A stretch of DNA of 64,000 nucleotides from Glaciecola nitratireducens FR1064 (GCF_000226565.1 NC_016041.1:2418001-2482000), one strand, 5' to 3'; shown: positions 27,881-39,311, counted from the first letter of the stretch. Program-made: numbers and translations. The notes: a model not told the origin generated them from the sequence alone.

Positions 27881-29998
27881 GTGTTTTTGAAGATTTCTAA
27901 TGCGAGCATTAACTTTAATGAAAGCGGCACTCCCGTTGCTAGCGCGTTTGACGACGTCTACTTCTCTAATGAAAGCGGCATCCATGAAACTCAGTTTGTC
28001 TTTATTGACAGCAATCATCTGAATGAGCGCTGGTTAAAGACCACGCAATCGAGTTTCCATATCGGTGAAACAGGCTTTGGTACGGGACTCAATTTCCTCG
28101 TCGCAGCACAGCAATTCATGTCCTTTAGAAAAAATAATCCAACATCACCATTGAACCAACTCTATTTTTTCAGTACCGAGAAGTTTCCACTGACCGCGCT
28201 TGATTTACGCAAAGCCTTAACGTTATGGCCTGAGTTGAGCATACTAAGTGATGCGTTAATTAAGCAGTATCCTATGGCTCTGCCAGGTCTGCATCGTATT
28301 CACTTATTTGATAACCAAGTAATTTTAGATTTGTGGTTAGGCGATGCTACAGAAGGATTCAGCCATGCGCACGCCCACAACGAAGGACGAATTGATGCTT
28401 GGTTTTTAGATGGTTTTGCGCCTAGTAAAAATGATTCAATGTGGCAACCTGCTCTGTTTAATCAAATTAAGCGTTTGAGTAAAAATCACGCCACATTTGC
28501 AACATTTACCGCCGCTGGCGCAGTAAAGCGAGGGCTCCGAGATGCTGGTTTTACTGTTGACAAACAAAAGGGCTTTGGAAAGAAGCGAGAGATGTTGATT
28601 GGTAATTTAACGCTAACAGAAGACGAAAAAATTAGCCCAAGACAAGCACCGATAAATCATCGCCACACATCAATAAGCATGCCTCATACATCAACAAAAC
28701 AGCACGTTGCTATTGTCGGCGGTGGCATAGCGGCTGCAATTTGCGCATTAAAACTAATTAGAGCGGGTAAAAAAGTAAGCCTCTATTGTGCAGACGATAA
28801 GCTAGCACAAGGCGCCTCAGGCAATGAACAAGGTGGCTTTTACCCGCAGTTGAATGCCGAAGCAGGCATTGCAAGTCAGATCCATGCGCATAGTTTTTTA
28901 TATGCACGTCAATTTTATGAGCAATTATTAAGTGAAGGGCATTTCTTCGAGCATCAATGGTGTGGAGTACTGCAGTTATGCTTTAACGAAAATGTGACCA
29001 GCAGATATCAAAATATGATGCGCAATCAAACTTGGCCACAGGCTCTAGTTGAGTGGCTTGAACCTGAACAGGCCTCGACTATTGCAAACATCCAAATTCC
29101 TACTCCTGGTCTGCATCTGCCATTAGGAGGATGGTTATCGCCGCCTAGCTTAGTAGAAGCATGCATTAACGCTGCTGGCGGAGATGACCTCAGTATTTAT
29201 GTGAGCCACCGACTCCAAAATATTGTGACTGCTGAAAATAAAACTCAACTCATATTTACTTGTGCAAAAAACAGCGCGATTAATCCAGCATCGGAAAATA
29301 TTAAAACAGAAGCAGATGTTGTGGTACTCGCCTGTGGTGCTGAATCACACCTATTACAGGATCTCGATTTGCCTTTTCGCATGACTCGTGGTCAGGTCGA
29401 GCGTATTCCAAGTAATTCGAGTATTTCACCTCTCAGTACCGTTTTGTGTCACAAGGGATACATGACGCCCGCGCATCAAAATCATCATGCAATGGGCTCA
29501 ACGTATGTTAAGAACGATTTAAATACTGAGTATAGAGAAAGTGAAGCTGAATTAAATTTGAATATGCATCAACAGGCACTAGATGGCGCTTCTTGGTCGC
29601 ATGATCTCGTTCTCAACAAATCGCTTAATGAAAGTAATTCAAATCATGCTGCCGTTGATAATGATCCACGAGGAAGAGCAGCCATTCGCTGCAGTCTGCC
29701 AGATCACTTACCAGTGGTTGGGGCTTTTCCGCTAGTAGAAACGCAAAAGGTTGAATTGAATGAACTCTACAAAGCGAAAGCGGATAATTACTATCCCACC
29801 CCTTCAGTACAGCCCAATGTTTACTTGCTAACGGGTTTAGGTTCTAGGGGCTTAACCACTGCTCCGCTAATGGCTGAAATACTTGTCAGCCAGCTATGTT
29901 CAGCGCCGTTGCCACTGGATAAGCGCTTATTGAATGCGCTCAATACAAACCGCTTTTTGATCCGTGATTTAATCCGACGTCATAATCTTGTTACATAG
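27881..29998 (+). CDS. mnmC: tRNA 5-methylaminomethyl-2-thiouridine biosynthesis bifunctional protein MnmC
   Basis: A 705-residue fusion enzyme for wobble uridine modification. The N-terminal methyltransferase half has FDDVYFSNESGIHETQFVF, GETGFGTGLNFLVAAQ and IDAWFLDGFAPSKNDSMW. The C-terminal FAD oxidoreductase begins VAIVGGGIAAAICALKL and ends with FRMTRGQVERIP, RCSLPDHLPVVGAFP and LLTGLGSRGLTTAPLMAEIL. The start is GTG 27881; a TTG two codons on is also possible. It removes the carboxymethyl group of cmnm5s2U and then methylates it. Gene order fabB-mnmC-yfcL-epmC matches E. coli. Confidence 0.95.
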   Translation: MFLKISNASINFNESGTPVASAFDDVYFSNESGIHETQFVFIDSNHLNERWLKTTQSSFHIGETGFGTGLNFLVAAQQFMSFRKNNPTSPLNQLYFFSTEKFPLTALDLRKALTLWPELSILSDALIKQYPMALPGLHRIHLFDNQVILDLWLGDATEGFSHAHAHNEGRIDAWFLDGFAPSKNDSMWQPALFNQIKRLSKNHATFATFTAAGAVKRGLRDAGFTVDKQKGFGKKREMLIGNLTLTEDEKISPRQAPINHRHTSISMPHTSTKQHVAIVGGGIAAAICALKLIRAGKKVSLYCADDKLAQGASGNEQGGFYPQLNAEAGIASQIHAHSFLYARQFYEQLLSEGHFFEHQWCGVLQLCFNENVTSRYQNMMRNQTWPQALVEWLEPEQASTIANIQIPTPGLHLPLGGWLSPPSLVEACINAAGGDDLSIYVSHRLQNIVTAENKTQLIFTCAKNSAINPASENIKTEADVVVLACGAESHLLQDLDLPFRMTRGQVERIPSNSSISPLSTVLCHKGYMTPAHQNHHAMGSTYVKNDLNTEYRESEAELNLNMHQQALDGASWSHDLVLNKSLNESNSNHAAVDNDPRGRAAIRCSLPDHLPVVGAFPLVETQKVELNELYKAKADNYYPTPSVQPNVYLLTGLGSRGLTTAPLMAEILVSQLCSAPLPLDKRLLNALNTNRFLIRDLIRRHNLVT

Positions 29999-30053
29999 CC
30001 TGGATAACAGGCTTAATTAATAGCAAAAGCAGACTCAACACGCTGGCAAAAAA

Positions 30054-30359
30054 CTACATTTGAAATAAAAAATTAAACAACCCGCTAACTTGCTGAGCAT
30101 CTTGGTCACTGAGCTCATTATTCTCAAATGCGCTTTTCAATTGAACTTGGAGTGTACTGTGTAGCGTTGAGATTGGATTCTCCTCGCCTTTTTCAATCAA
30201 TTTCTCAACGTTCGCAACTGCCACATCAAAATGACCGTGTAAGTAACTTGCGATAAACAGCTCGTGGTCGCTCCCATCTACGATAAATGAATCCAAATGC
30301 GCCTGCATCTTGTCGGTTTGTTCGATAAATCTACAGTCTTGCCTCAAAACTTCCTCCAC
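30054..30359 (-). CDS. yfcL: YfcL family protein
   Basis: A 101-residue, acidic, all-helical small protein. The core DGSDHELFIASYLHGHFDVA and the following helices resemble E. coli YfcL (SDDELFASGYLRGHL in my recollection), and the end LFNFLFQM also fits. Its function is unknown. It sits between convergent mnmC and the NAD-kinase-like gene, as yfcL lies by mnmC and epmC in E. coli. It is 14 bp downstream of the NAD-kinase-like gene, so the two are probably co-transcribed. Confidence 0.85.
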   Translation of the reverse strand: MEEVLRQDCRFIEQTDKMQAHLDSFIVDGSDHELFIASYLHGHFDVAVANVEKLIEKGEENPISTLHSTLQVQLKSAFENNELSDQDAQQVSGLFNFLFQM

Positions 30360-30373
30360 TTTTGGTTTAAACG

Positions 30374-31507
30374 CTAAACTGAGCCGATTGAATATAAAAC
30401 TAAGTCGTGAAACCCCGTGATAACAGGGATAGGCCCAACTAACATGTCATCTAATGCTGCGTCGCCTGAATCTGATACCAAAGGTCGGCCGTGTAAACTT
30501 TGTAATTTCGACTTAGTAGCAACTACTAAGATATTTTGCTTACCCACTAAATTCACTAATTCAGGGGATAATTGTTGATTTCCCCTACCTAAAACATGTC
30601 CTTGTCCACCAATTAAAGTGAGGACTATTTTGGTGGGCTTATTTGCACAATGTTGCAGTAAAGTGGCCGCAGTAAGGTCGCTTGCTACTAACTTCTGATC
30701 ACTGACTAAATCAACGCCAAGCAGCGTGTTTTTAAGCTCCATTTCTTGCATTATGCTATCTACTGTCGAGCCAGAACCCATAACAAATAGTGTGTCTGGT
30801 TCGTCGCTCATTAATTCAATAACGTGCGCTGCGATGTCTGATAAAACCAGTTCGTCAGATTCTTTCCCCCCCATTTTTACCGCTTGAATATAACTTAACT
30901 CTTCGGGCACTAGCATTTCACCATAGTGTTTAGCGAGTACTCGACCTGCCCTGAATTCAGTTTCATCAATATCCTTTACCTCACCCGCCATTAGACTCAC
31001 CAGCTCGCCTTTAACCACTTGTGCGACTACTTTACCCGCAGCTTTGGGCGTTATTGCATAAACACCGCTATGGATTTTGCAGCCTGCCGGGACGCCAACT
31101 ACTGGGCATCGGTTTTCCACAACCTCGCAAATGTTTCTAGCAGTTCCATCGCCGCCGGCAAATAAAATCAAATCCACTTTTTGTGCCATTAACGCCAGCG
31201 CCGCGGCTTGGGTGTCTGCTGATTCAGTTTGCGATGCAGGGTGTTGATAGGCGACATCGTATTTAAAACCCAGCTCCGAGACAACATCCTCGCCCATTTC
31301 GCCCGATGCCGTAAAAATACTAAGTTGATCTTTTAGAGGCAGCAACGCTTGCAGCGCGACCGTCATTTTTTTCCCTGACAACTTTTCAGCGCCACTGGCT
31401 AAAGCCTGCTGGCGTATATCCGCGCCATCACTGCCTTTTAACGCGAGTGCACCACCGATGCCAGAATAAGGATTAATTAGTAGACCTAGCTTAAATCGTC
31501 TTTTCAA
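30374..31507 (-). CDS. ATP-NAD kinase family protein (second NAD-kinase-like gene)
   Basis: A 377-residue protein with an N-terminal NAD-kinase-type fold: LGLLINPYSGIGGALALKGS, then ILFAGGDGTARNICEVV with the GGDG motif, and GVPAGCKIHSGVYAITP. The second half (LFVMGSGSTVDSIMQEM, LTLIGGQGHVLGRGNQQLSP) is characteristic of the longer AcoX-like ATP-NAD kinase family and absent from the nadK at 6711. The start is TTG 31507, overlapping epmC by 17 bp, with GGAG upstream. The substrate is unproven. The canonical nadK in the same window suggests a different nucleotide or phosphate donor. Confidence 0.87.
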   Translation of the reverse strand: MKRRFKLGLLINPYSGIGGALALKGSDGADIRQQALASGAEKLSGKKMTVALQALLPLKDQLSIFTASGEMGEDVVSELGFKYDVAYQHPASQTESADTQAAALALMAQKVDLILFAGGDGTARNICEVVENRCPVVGVPAGCKIHSGVYAITPKAAGKVVAQVVKGELVSLMAGEVKDIDETEFRAGRVLAKHYGEMLVPEELSYIQAVKMGGKESDELVLSDIAAHVIELMSDEPDTLFVMGSGSTVDSIMQEMELKNTLLGVDLVSDQKLVASDLTAATLLQHCANKPTKIVLTLIGGQGHVLGRGNQQLSPELVNLVGKQNILVVATKSKLQSLHGRPLVSDSGDAALDDMLVGPIPVITGFHDLVLYSIGSV

Positions 31508-32090
31508 CCTTGCTCTCCAGAGTCACTGTATGGTTCTTAAGGGGATTGAATGCCTGCAAACGAGCTGTACCGTAAAATTGATGAAGCGCATCTAAAAACT
31601 GTTGCGCCCTTGCGTTGAAGCCCAACTGAATAAAGTGCTTCAGTTGGTTTTCAACGGCATTCTCGAATTGTTTACTGCAAGTTTCGTCACCTTGCAGATT
31701 ATCAATGCTGACTCGGAACTTAACACCTGCAGCGAGGGAAAACGCATATTCTAGAGCTTGTGGTTTCACTTCGGCAGCTTCGAATCTAGCCTGCTGTTCA
31801 GCGTCTCGACCATCCGGGAGATACCAATAACCATAGTCAACAAGCGTTCTGCGCTCTTTTCCAGCAATGCACCAATGTGCTATTTCATGCAGCGCGCTCG
31901 AAAAATAGTCTTGCGTAAATATCACCAGACTACACTGACCGTCTCCACTGGAGGGTTGGTAAATGGGCTCGTCAGCATTACCTACCAATTGGGTATTTTC
32001 AGTGTTCGCAAAACATGCATTAAAAAGCGTAATCAAGTCTTCAGCTTTCTTATTAACGCCATGCTTATTTGAAAAAGGCAAATGATTCAA
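31491..32090 (-). CDS. epmC: Elongation factor P hydroxylase
   Basis: A 199-residue member of the EpmC/YfcM family, which hydroxylates the beta-lysyl modified lysine of EF-P. It shows SLVIFTQDYFSSALHEIAHW with the HEIAHWCIAG metal-binding motif, GYWYLPDGRDAEQQARFEA and VKPQALEYAFSLAAG. The position beside yfcL and mnmC fits E. coli synteny. The partner genes epmA and epmB are not in this window. It overlaps the downstream NAD-kinase-like gene. Confidence 0.93.
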   Translation of the reverse strand: MNHLPFSNKHGVNKKAEDLITLFNACFANTENTQLVGNADEPIYQPSSGDGQCSLVIFTQDYFSSALHEIAHWCIAGKERRTLVDYGYWYLPDGRDAEQQARFEAAEVKPQALEYAFSLAAGVKFRVSIDNLQGDETCSKQFENAVENQLKHFIQLGFNARAQQFLDALHQFYGTARLQAFNPLKNHTVTLESKVEKTI

Positions 32091-32204
32091 AAATACAAAC
32101 TCAATTAATTAACAGCATATTCAAAAATGGATTCATATTATACTGTAAATCAAGGTAGTCTGGGCACTGGTTTGAAACTTTTTATCCAACAACAGGAAGC
32201 AATA

Positions 32205-32726
32205 TTGAACAAACAAACAAAACGAATACTGAATGTTAGTGACGAAGCCCTATCTAAACTAGCGTGGCAACGGGATTTACCGTTCGTAGATATATGGCAT
32301 ATTGAACAAAAACACATCGATCACTATGAACATGTCAATAACGTCGCATACGTCTCACAGCTCGAACATCTAGCTTGGCAGCATTCCAAGTATTTGGGAC
32401 TAAGCATGCAAGAATATAAGAAGCTAGACCGTGGCATGGTAATTCAGCAACATATCTTAAATTATCAACGGGCCGCGCATCTGCACGATAAAATTGCATG
32501 TGCAACTTGGATAGTCGCTTGCGACCAAAAGTTTCGATTGAGCCGAGAATTTCAGTTTATTTCGCTGCGGACTCAAAAGACAGTCTTCACGGCACAAACT
32601 CACTTTGTTTGCGTATCATTGTCCACTGGCTCACCGAAAAGAATGCCAGCTGAATTTGTGGAAGTTTATGGCAGTGCGGCATCAAAAAATATTGAGATAC
32701 ACGATTCAATCACAGCAATAAAATGA
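32205..32726 (+). CDS. Acyl-CoA thioesterase, 4HBT hotdog family
   Basis: A hotdog-fold thioesterase with the 4HBT motif DHYEHVNNVAYVSQLEHLAW (Asp-x3-His-Val-Asn-Asn). The helix QHSKYLGLSMQEY and strands around GMVIQQHILNYQRAAHLHD follow. I start at TTG 32205 because AGGAAG lies five bases upstream, giving 173 residues. The frame also opens from ATG 32127, but that has no ribosome-binding site and is only 36 bp from the divergent epmC start, and a -10-like TATACT (32139-32144) lies between the two. It probably hydrolyses acyl-CoA; chain length is unknown. Confidence 0.85.
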   Translation: MNKQTKRILNVSDEALSKLAWQRDLPFVDIWHIEQKHIDHYEHVNNVAYVSQLEHLAWQHSKYLGLSMQEYKKLDRGMVIQQHILNYQRAAHLHDKIACATWIVACDQKFRLSREFQFISLRTQKTVFTAQTHFVCVSLSTGSPKRMPAEFVEVYGSAASKNIEIHDSITAIK

Positions 32727-32754
32727 ACTCGCATAGGGAACAGGACATTTAATC

Positions 32755-33936
32755 ATGCAAAAACTTCTTGTGAGCATATTACTGCTGTCTTTAGGCTTAA
32801 ATGCTTATTTGTTATTTGACTTAAAAACCAATAAGCCAGAGCTTAAGCCTGCATCAATGAATAGGGTTACGCTAAATGACCAAAATAGCTTCAGTCAATC
32901 GAACGAAGTTAGAACCAATAATACATTCAGTAGTGACAGAAGTGATAAAGCAAACAACAGCGCCGAAGATACCGCGCTTCAGCAGCAGGTAACAGAGGCT
33001 TACCAAGCTCCCCAAGCAATGTCAGCCGATGAAATATTCGAGTTGCTCCAAATACTGCAGGCTAAAAAGAAATATGACGATTTAGAACTACTTTTACGTG
33101 AATACTTGAAGCTATATCCCAGTGATTACAAAGCATGGCTCATAGAAGCTGATCTTATTTTTCATACAGAACCACTAAACACTGCGATTGTCTTCTATTA
33201 TAATTTACTGGAAAAAAACCTACCCGCTGAAGAAGAAAATAAAATTAATAGTATTATTGAAGTCAATACCTCAAAGGTAATTCAACAACTGAGTGCTGAT
33301 AGAGCGTGGGACTTGCTGGCAACTTTCATTGAACCCTTGTTACAAATTGCCCCGCTGAACCGCGACTATATTATGGGCTTAGCAAGAGCTTACGGGGAAC
33401 AACAACAAGTCGTCTTAATGGAGAATGCGCTTGCAGCACTTCCCTATGATGATACAAGAGCGCAGCAATTACGTAAGTCTATTTATTCACCAAGCGCAGC
33501 CGAGACGGATGATGATATTAGAAGTGATATAACTGATACGGCTACTTTATCGAAGCGAACGGTCACCGTTTTGGGCAGTGGTCAACAATTCTTTGTAAGA
33601 ACCAGCATAGGCAGAAATAGCCAACTGCTGCTGCTTGATACTGGCGCTTCTACCACGGCAATTAGTCGAAAAGTGTTTGCTAACGTACCAGAAAGCGATA
33701 CAGAATTTATAGGCCGATTTAGTGTACAAACCGCAGGGGGCGGCATTGAAGCCCCTTTATTTAAATTGAATACGCTAACGCTTGGCGACATTAATATTAA
33801 TAATGTCAGCGTTATCGTGTTACCTGACGAAACGTTCACAGGCTCATTCGAAGGCTTACTGGGTATGAATGTGTTAAGAAACTTCGACTTCAGATTTGAC
33901 CCTGAAAAACAAAAAATGACGCTATTTGAACGCTAA
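32755..33936 (+). CDS. Membrane-anchored retropepsin-like aspartic protease
   Basis: A 393-residue protein with an N-terminal signal anchor (LLVSILLLSLGLNAYLLF), a low-complexity linker and helical TPR-like repeats (about 95-240). The C-terminal clan AA aspartic protease domain has the active site LLLLDTGASTTAISRKVF. LGDININNVSVIVLPDE and FEGLLGMNVLRNFDFRFD are the flap and second conserved glycine/hydrophobic block. Such proteins act as dimers with one Asp each and face the periplasm. The substrate is unknown. It follows the thioesterase gene by 28 bp and ends before a bidirectional terminator. Confidence 0.88.
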   Translation: MQKLLVSILLLSLGLNAYLLFDLKTNKPELKPASMNRVTLNDQNSFSQSNEVRTNNTFSSDRSDKANNSAEDTALQQQVTEAYQAPQAMSADEIFELLQILQAKKKYDDLELLLREYLKLYPSDYKAWLIEADLIFHTEPLNTAIVFYYNLLEKNLPAEEENKINSIIEVNTSKVIQQLSADRAWDLLATFIEPLLQIAPLNRDYIMGLARAYGEQQQVVLMENALAALPYDDTRAQQLRKSIYSPSAAETDDDIRSDITDTATLSKRTVTVLGSGQQFFVRTSIGRNSQLLLLDTGASTTAISRKVFANVPESDTEFIGRFSVQTAGGGIEAPLFKLNTLTLGDININNVSVIVLPDETFTGSFEGLLGMNVLRNFDFRFDPEKQKMTLFER

Positions 33937-33981
33937 ATGATCGCCTACATCGGTACATTCTAAACATACAACAAAAATAGA

Positions 33982-34013
33982 AAAAGGCAGATTATTTAAA
34001 TAATCTGCCTTTT
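33982..34013. terminator. Bidirectional intrinsic terminator
   Basis: A perfect inverted repeat, AAAAGGCAGATTAT-TTAA-ATAATCTGCCTTTT, lies between the convergent protease and fadH genes. A-runs and T-runs flank it on both sides, so it can serve both strands. Confidence 0.9.
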
Positions 34014-34035
34014 GATTGATTTCACTTAAAACTAT

Positions 34036-36084
<2,049 letters not shown>

Positions 36085-36245
36085 CTAGTCGTTGTTTTTA
36101 TGAAGCCAGTAAGCTGTTTTATTTTCTGTAAAAGTTGTGTTTGTAGCTCATAACGCCCTAACTTATCGCAGCCATAATAAGGCTGCCGTTTGATCTTGAG
36201 TTCACTACTAAGTTAGTTGTCACTGAGCAATTGAGGTGAGTACTG

Positions 36246-36956
36246 CTAATCAACAATGTTGTTTGGCAGATCCTTTCTAACCTGTTGCCAAATTTTACCG
36301 CTTTCAATACCGTATTTTCTAACGACGGAAATAACCCGATCAGCCTCGTCTTGGGCTAATACCTCAAGCAACTGTTGGTAGTATTGAGTCGCGACATCTC
36401 GTGCTGGTTGGTGAGAGAAAAAGTAGCCACCAATACGAGCATAAATACTTCTGAAGCCATTCATCATCAGCACGTAAACGGGATTGTTAGAGGCAAACGC
36501 TAGGTCGTGGTGCATCTGGTAGTCGAATTGAGCAAACGACTTTCCGTCCTGCTCAACCTCTGAGTAGCGGGCAATAATTTCCTTGCACTTTTCTGCATTT
36601 TGCTTAAAAGCAGCTCGCATGAAGACAGCACTTAAATTCGTTCGCGCTGACAGCAGGTTATCAACCAACTGCGGACGACCATCTTCATCCAATCGTGCGA
36701 GTGTTTCTAAAATATTCAGTCCACAAGTTTCCCAAAAGTTGTTTACTTTCGTCGGCTTGCCGTGCTGAATCGTCAACCATCCATCTCTCGCTAAACGCTG
36801 CAATACTTCACGCAATGTTGTTCGAGTGACGCCAATCAGTTCAGAAAGCTCTCGCTCCGCAGGTAAAATAGTTCCTGGAGAGAAGCGACCGCTCCATATA
36901 GACTCGACAATATACTCTTCAGCAAAACCGGCTGGACTTTGAGATTTATAGATCAT
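36246..36956 (-). CDS. fadR: Fatty acid metabolism regulator FadR
   Basis: A 236-residue GntR-type regulator, very close to E. coli FadR. The start [20 protein letters not shown] and the winged helix [20 protein letters not shown] are nearly identical, as is [20 protein letters not shown]. The C-terminal FadR ligand domain binds long-chain acyl-CoA ([39 protein letters not shown]). It represses fad genes and activates fabA/fabB. A near-consensus FadR operator sits 32 bp upstream of its start, implying autoregulation. E. coli also has fadR beside nhaB and dsbB; here three genes intervene. Confidence 0.98.
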   Translation of the reverse strand: MIYKSQSPAGFAEEYIVESIWSGRFSPGTILPAERELSELIGVTRTTLREVLQRLARDGWLTIQHGKPTKVNNFWETCGLNILETLARLDEDGRPQLVDNLLSARTNLSAVFMRAAFKQNAEKCKEIIARYSEVEQDGKSFAQFDYQMHHDLAFASNNPVYVLMMNGFRSIYARIGGYFFSHQPARDVATQYYQQLLEVLAQDEADRVISVVRKYGIESGKIWQQVRKDLPNNIVD

Positions 36957-36987
36957 GTTTTCACAAACAACATTTAATTAACAATTT

Positions 36988-37004
36988 AACTGATTGTACC
37001 AGAT
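36988..37004. promoter_or_regulatory. FadR operator between fadR and the divergent DUF885-like gene
   Basis: AACTGATTGTACCAGAT matches the 17-bp FadR consensus AACTGGTCNGACCAGTT at most positions: left arm AACTG(A)T, right arm ACCAG(A)T. The arms are nearly palindromic. It could autoregulate fadR and also control the divergent gene at 37071. Confidence 0.75.
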
Positions 37005-37070
37005 GCTTATAACAAGGGAAGTATTAATCTTCGGTGCTATATTGTGGTTAATTGAACAAGGAATATAAAA

Positions 37071-38711
37071 ATGACCATAAAGTACATCGCAATACTGCTG
37101 CTATTTATTTCTTTTAGTGCAAGATCAACTTCAGATTTTCGTCAGTTAGAAACTCTCTTTACGCAGTGGCGTGCCTTCGAGGTCGCTCCTCTGCATGAAC
37201 TTGCGCCTGACTATCGCAAGCAAACTTTCGAAAACCGTCACAAGCAATGGACAAAGTTTAAAACTCAGTTGTTAGCGTTTAACAAATCTGAATGGACTGT
37301 TGAGCAACAAGTAGATTGGTTTGTAATGTTAGCCGAGCTCAATGGTTATGAATTCAACGAAAAGATATTAAGGCCTTGGCAAAGAGACCCAGCATTTTAC
37401 AAGCAAGTATGGACATACAAAAGTGATGTCCCAGCTCATGAAGGTCCAACACCTCATTATCTCACTGAGTTGTGGAGCTACTCATTTCCTATCAGTGCAA
37501 GCGAGCAGGTTCGGCTAAACAATGATTTATCGCGAATAAAGCCTTTGCAAATGCAAGCTAGAGAAAACTTAACGGGAAATGCAAAAGAACTTTGGGTAGC
37601 CGGCATACGTGACATCCAGACGCAGCACAAAGATTTGTTAGACATCACACCGCAAATTCAAGCAACTAAAAATGCAGCACTTATTGAGACACACCAACAG
37701 GCTATGCGTTCGACGCAGCAGTTTGTTTTGTGGTTACAAAAACAAAGCGCTAAAAAAACGGGCCCTTCAGGGCTGGGCATCGAGCAATATAGTTGGTATC
37801 AAAAAAACGTTCATTTGCTCCCCCTAAGCTGGGAAGATGAAGAAAGGTTACTGCGTCGAGAACTTAACAGGGCTTGGTCTTCATTAAAATTAGAGGAACA
37901 TAGAAATAGCGCATTACCGGAGTTAGTGTCGGTAAAGAACGCAGAAGAATATGATCGCCTTGCCAATCGCTCCGCAGCGTTTTTCCTTCAGTTTTTGGAT
38001 GAAAAAAATATTGTAACTGTTAAAGATTACTTTAAACCCGCGCTTTACGAAAGATTGGGGAATTTTGTACCTGAGGCTACTCGCAACTTCTTTTATATCG
38101 GTACTCATTTCGATCCAACCCCATTATATTCACATTTTTATCACTGGTTCGAACTCGCTATAATGGAAAATGACCCGAATCCAAGAAGCATTCGAAGAAA
38201 CGCACTTCTGTACAATATTTTCGATAGCCGCAACGAAGGCACCGCTACCGCCGTAGAAGAAATTTTTATGCACGCAGGTTTATACGATGATAATCCTCGC
38301 GCTAGAGAGATAGTTTGGATTATGCTAGCCCAGAGAGCAGCTCGTGGTCTTGGCTCACTGTACGCTCACGCCAATCAAATGACGATGGAGCAAGCAGGCG
38401 AAATCCATATGAATTATACCCCCAGAGGTTGGATGAAAACAGAACCTGATTTACTTATCTTTGAACAACATCTTTATCTTCGTCAACCTGGTTACGGAAC
38501 CAGTTATGTTACAGGTAAAGCTTTATTAGATAAGGCGATAGCACAAAAAGCAAAAATAGACGAAGAACAGGGACGAAATTTTGAATTGCGAGCGTTCTTC
38601 GACGAACTAAATAGCATAGGAGGCATACCTATTTCGTTAGGTACGTGGGAAATGACAGGCATTAAACCTCCTTTCCTAAACGAAGTGGAGGCGCTTGCAA
38701 AAGCGCATTAG
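37071..38711 (+). CDS. DUF885-like secreted protein lacking the usual metal-binding motif
   Basis: A 546-residue protein with a signal peptide (IAILLLFISFSARST). Its body resembles DUF885 peptidase-like proteins: YSWYQKNVHLLPLSWEDEER, EGTATAVEEIFMHAGLYDDN (residues 389-408, equivalent to the EGWALYAEELMLEAGLYDD-type block) and PGYGTSYVTGKALLDKAI. The HE-x-x-PGHH-type zinc motif expected just before the EG block is absent; the region reads MENDPNPRSIRR (365-376), without the histidines. It may be a pseudoenzyme or a divergent hydrolase. It shares a promoter region, with a FadR operator, with fadR. Confidence 0.75.
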   Translation: MTIKYIAILLLFISFSARSTSDFRQLETLFTQWRAFEVAPLHELAPDYRKQTFENRHKQWTKFKTQLLAFNKSEWTVEQQVDWFVMLAELNGYEFNEKILRPWQRDPAFYKQVWTYKSDVPAHEGPTPHYLTELWSYSFPISASEQVRLNNDLSRIKPLQMQARENLTGNAKELWVAGIRDIQTQHKDLLDITPQIQATKNAALIETHQQAMRSTQQFVLWLQKQSAKKTGPSGLGIEQYSWYQKNVHLLPLSWEDEERLLRRELNRAWSSLKLEEHRNSALPELVSVKNAEEYDRLANRSAAFFLQFLDEKNIVTVKDYFKPALYERLGNFVPEATRNFFYIGTHFDPTPLYSHFYHWFELAIMENDPNPRSIRRNALLYNIFDSRNEGTATAVEEIFMHAGLYDDNPRAREIVWIMLAQRAARGLGSLYAHANQMTMEQAGEIHMNYTPRGWMKTEPDLLIFEQHLYLRQPGYGTSYVTGKALLDKAIAQKAKIDEEQGRNFELRAFFDELNSIGGIPISLGTWEMTGIKPPFLNEVEALAKAH

Positions 38712-38905
38712 CGACGTAGCCTTAGTGCCATATTTTTGAAAGAAAATGCGACCCGCATCAGTCAAAAATCGCAACTTTTGAAATAGTTACTATGCACTTA
38801 TTATCATTCACTGTATCATTGTGCTCAAGATGTCTGGTTAATTTGATATTTCCCAACAAAATCGATGCTAATACATCGTTGAAATTTTAAGAGTTAAGTA
38901 CGTTA

Positions 38906-39229
38906 ATGAAACCATATGAAAACACTGCTGAACTAATTGAAACATTAGAGTTGGAAATAAAGTCAATTACGGATACAATCAACACATTGAAGCAAGAACC
39001 GAAGAGCTTCAATGAAGAAATTATCTTCAAGTATATTGACACGGCTAGTACTGGTAAAACCAAAGATTTCGTAAGGTCCTTCGACGTGAAATCTGAGCGT
39101 GGCTCACTATTCTCGTCCGGTGACGTAAGTAAGTTAATAAAAGATGGCGCTGATGATATTTCACCTGAATTACTTGCGATTGCGAGAAAAGTGGTAAATA
39201 TCAAAAAGAAAAACAGCAAAAGTCGATAA
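38906..39229 (+). CDS. Small charged hypothetical protein
   Basis: A 107-residue soluble protein with a helical, coiled-coil-like N-terminus (ENTAELIETLELEIKSITDT, INTLKQEPKSF) and a very basic end (KVVNIKKKNSKSR). It has no signal or known motif. The opposite strand carries an overlapping frame, but the plus frame has soluble, charge-balanced composition and a purine-rich leader (AAGAGTTAAG), so I prefer it. It is upstream of a cold-shock gene. Function unknown. Confidence 0.6.
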   Translation: MKPYENTAELIETLELEIKSITDTINTLKQEPKSFNEEIIFKYIDTASTGKTKDFVRSFDVKSERGSLFSSGDVSKLIKDGADDISPELLAIARKVVNIKKKNSKSR

Positions 39230-39282
39230 ATAGTAATATACTCTATTTTTGCCATGCTAAATGGTAGACCAAAATTTAAAGT

Positions 39283-39311
39283 CTGATTTCGTGATGGTGA
39301 TAGCAAATCAG
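39283..39311 (+). promoter_or_regulatory. Leader hairpin of the cold-shock gene
   Basis: CTGATTT pairs with AAATCAG across a 15-base loop, 35-63 bases upstream of the cold-shock ATG. Long structured leaders are typical of cspA-type genes and regulate translation by temperature; here this is inference from position. Confidence 0.45.

Noticed and set aside
38887-39306. 139-residue minus-strand reading frame opposite the small gene at 38906
   Set aside because: Its composition is typical of an antisense shadow and no ribosome-binding site is apparent. The plus-strand frame has a balanced charged composition and a leader.
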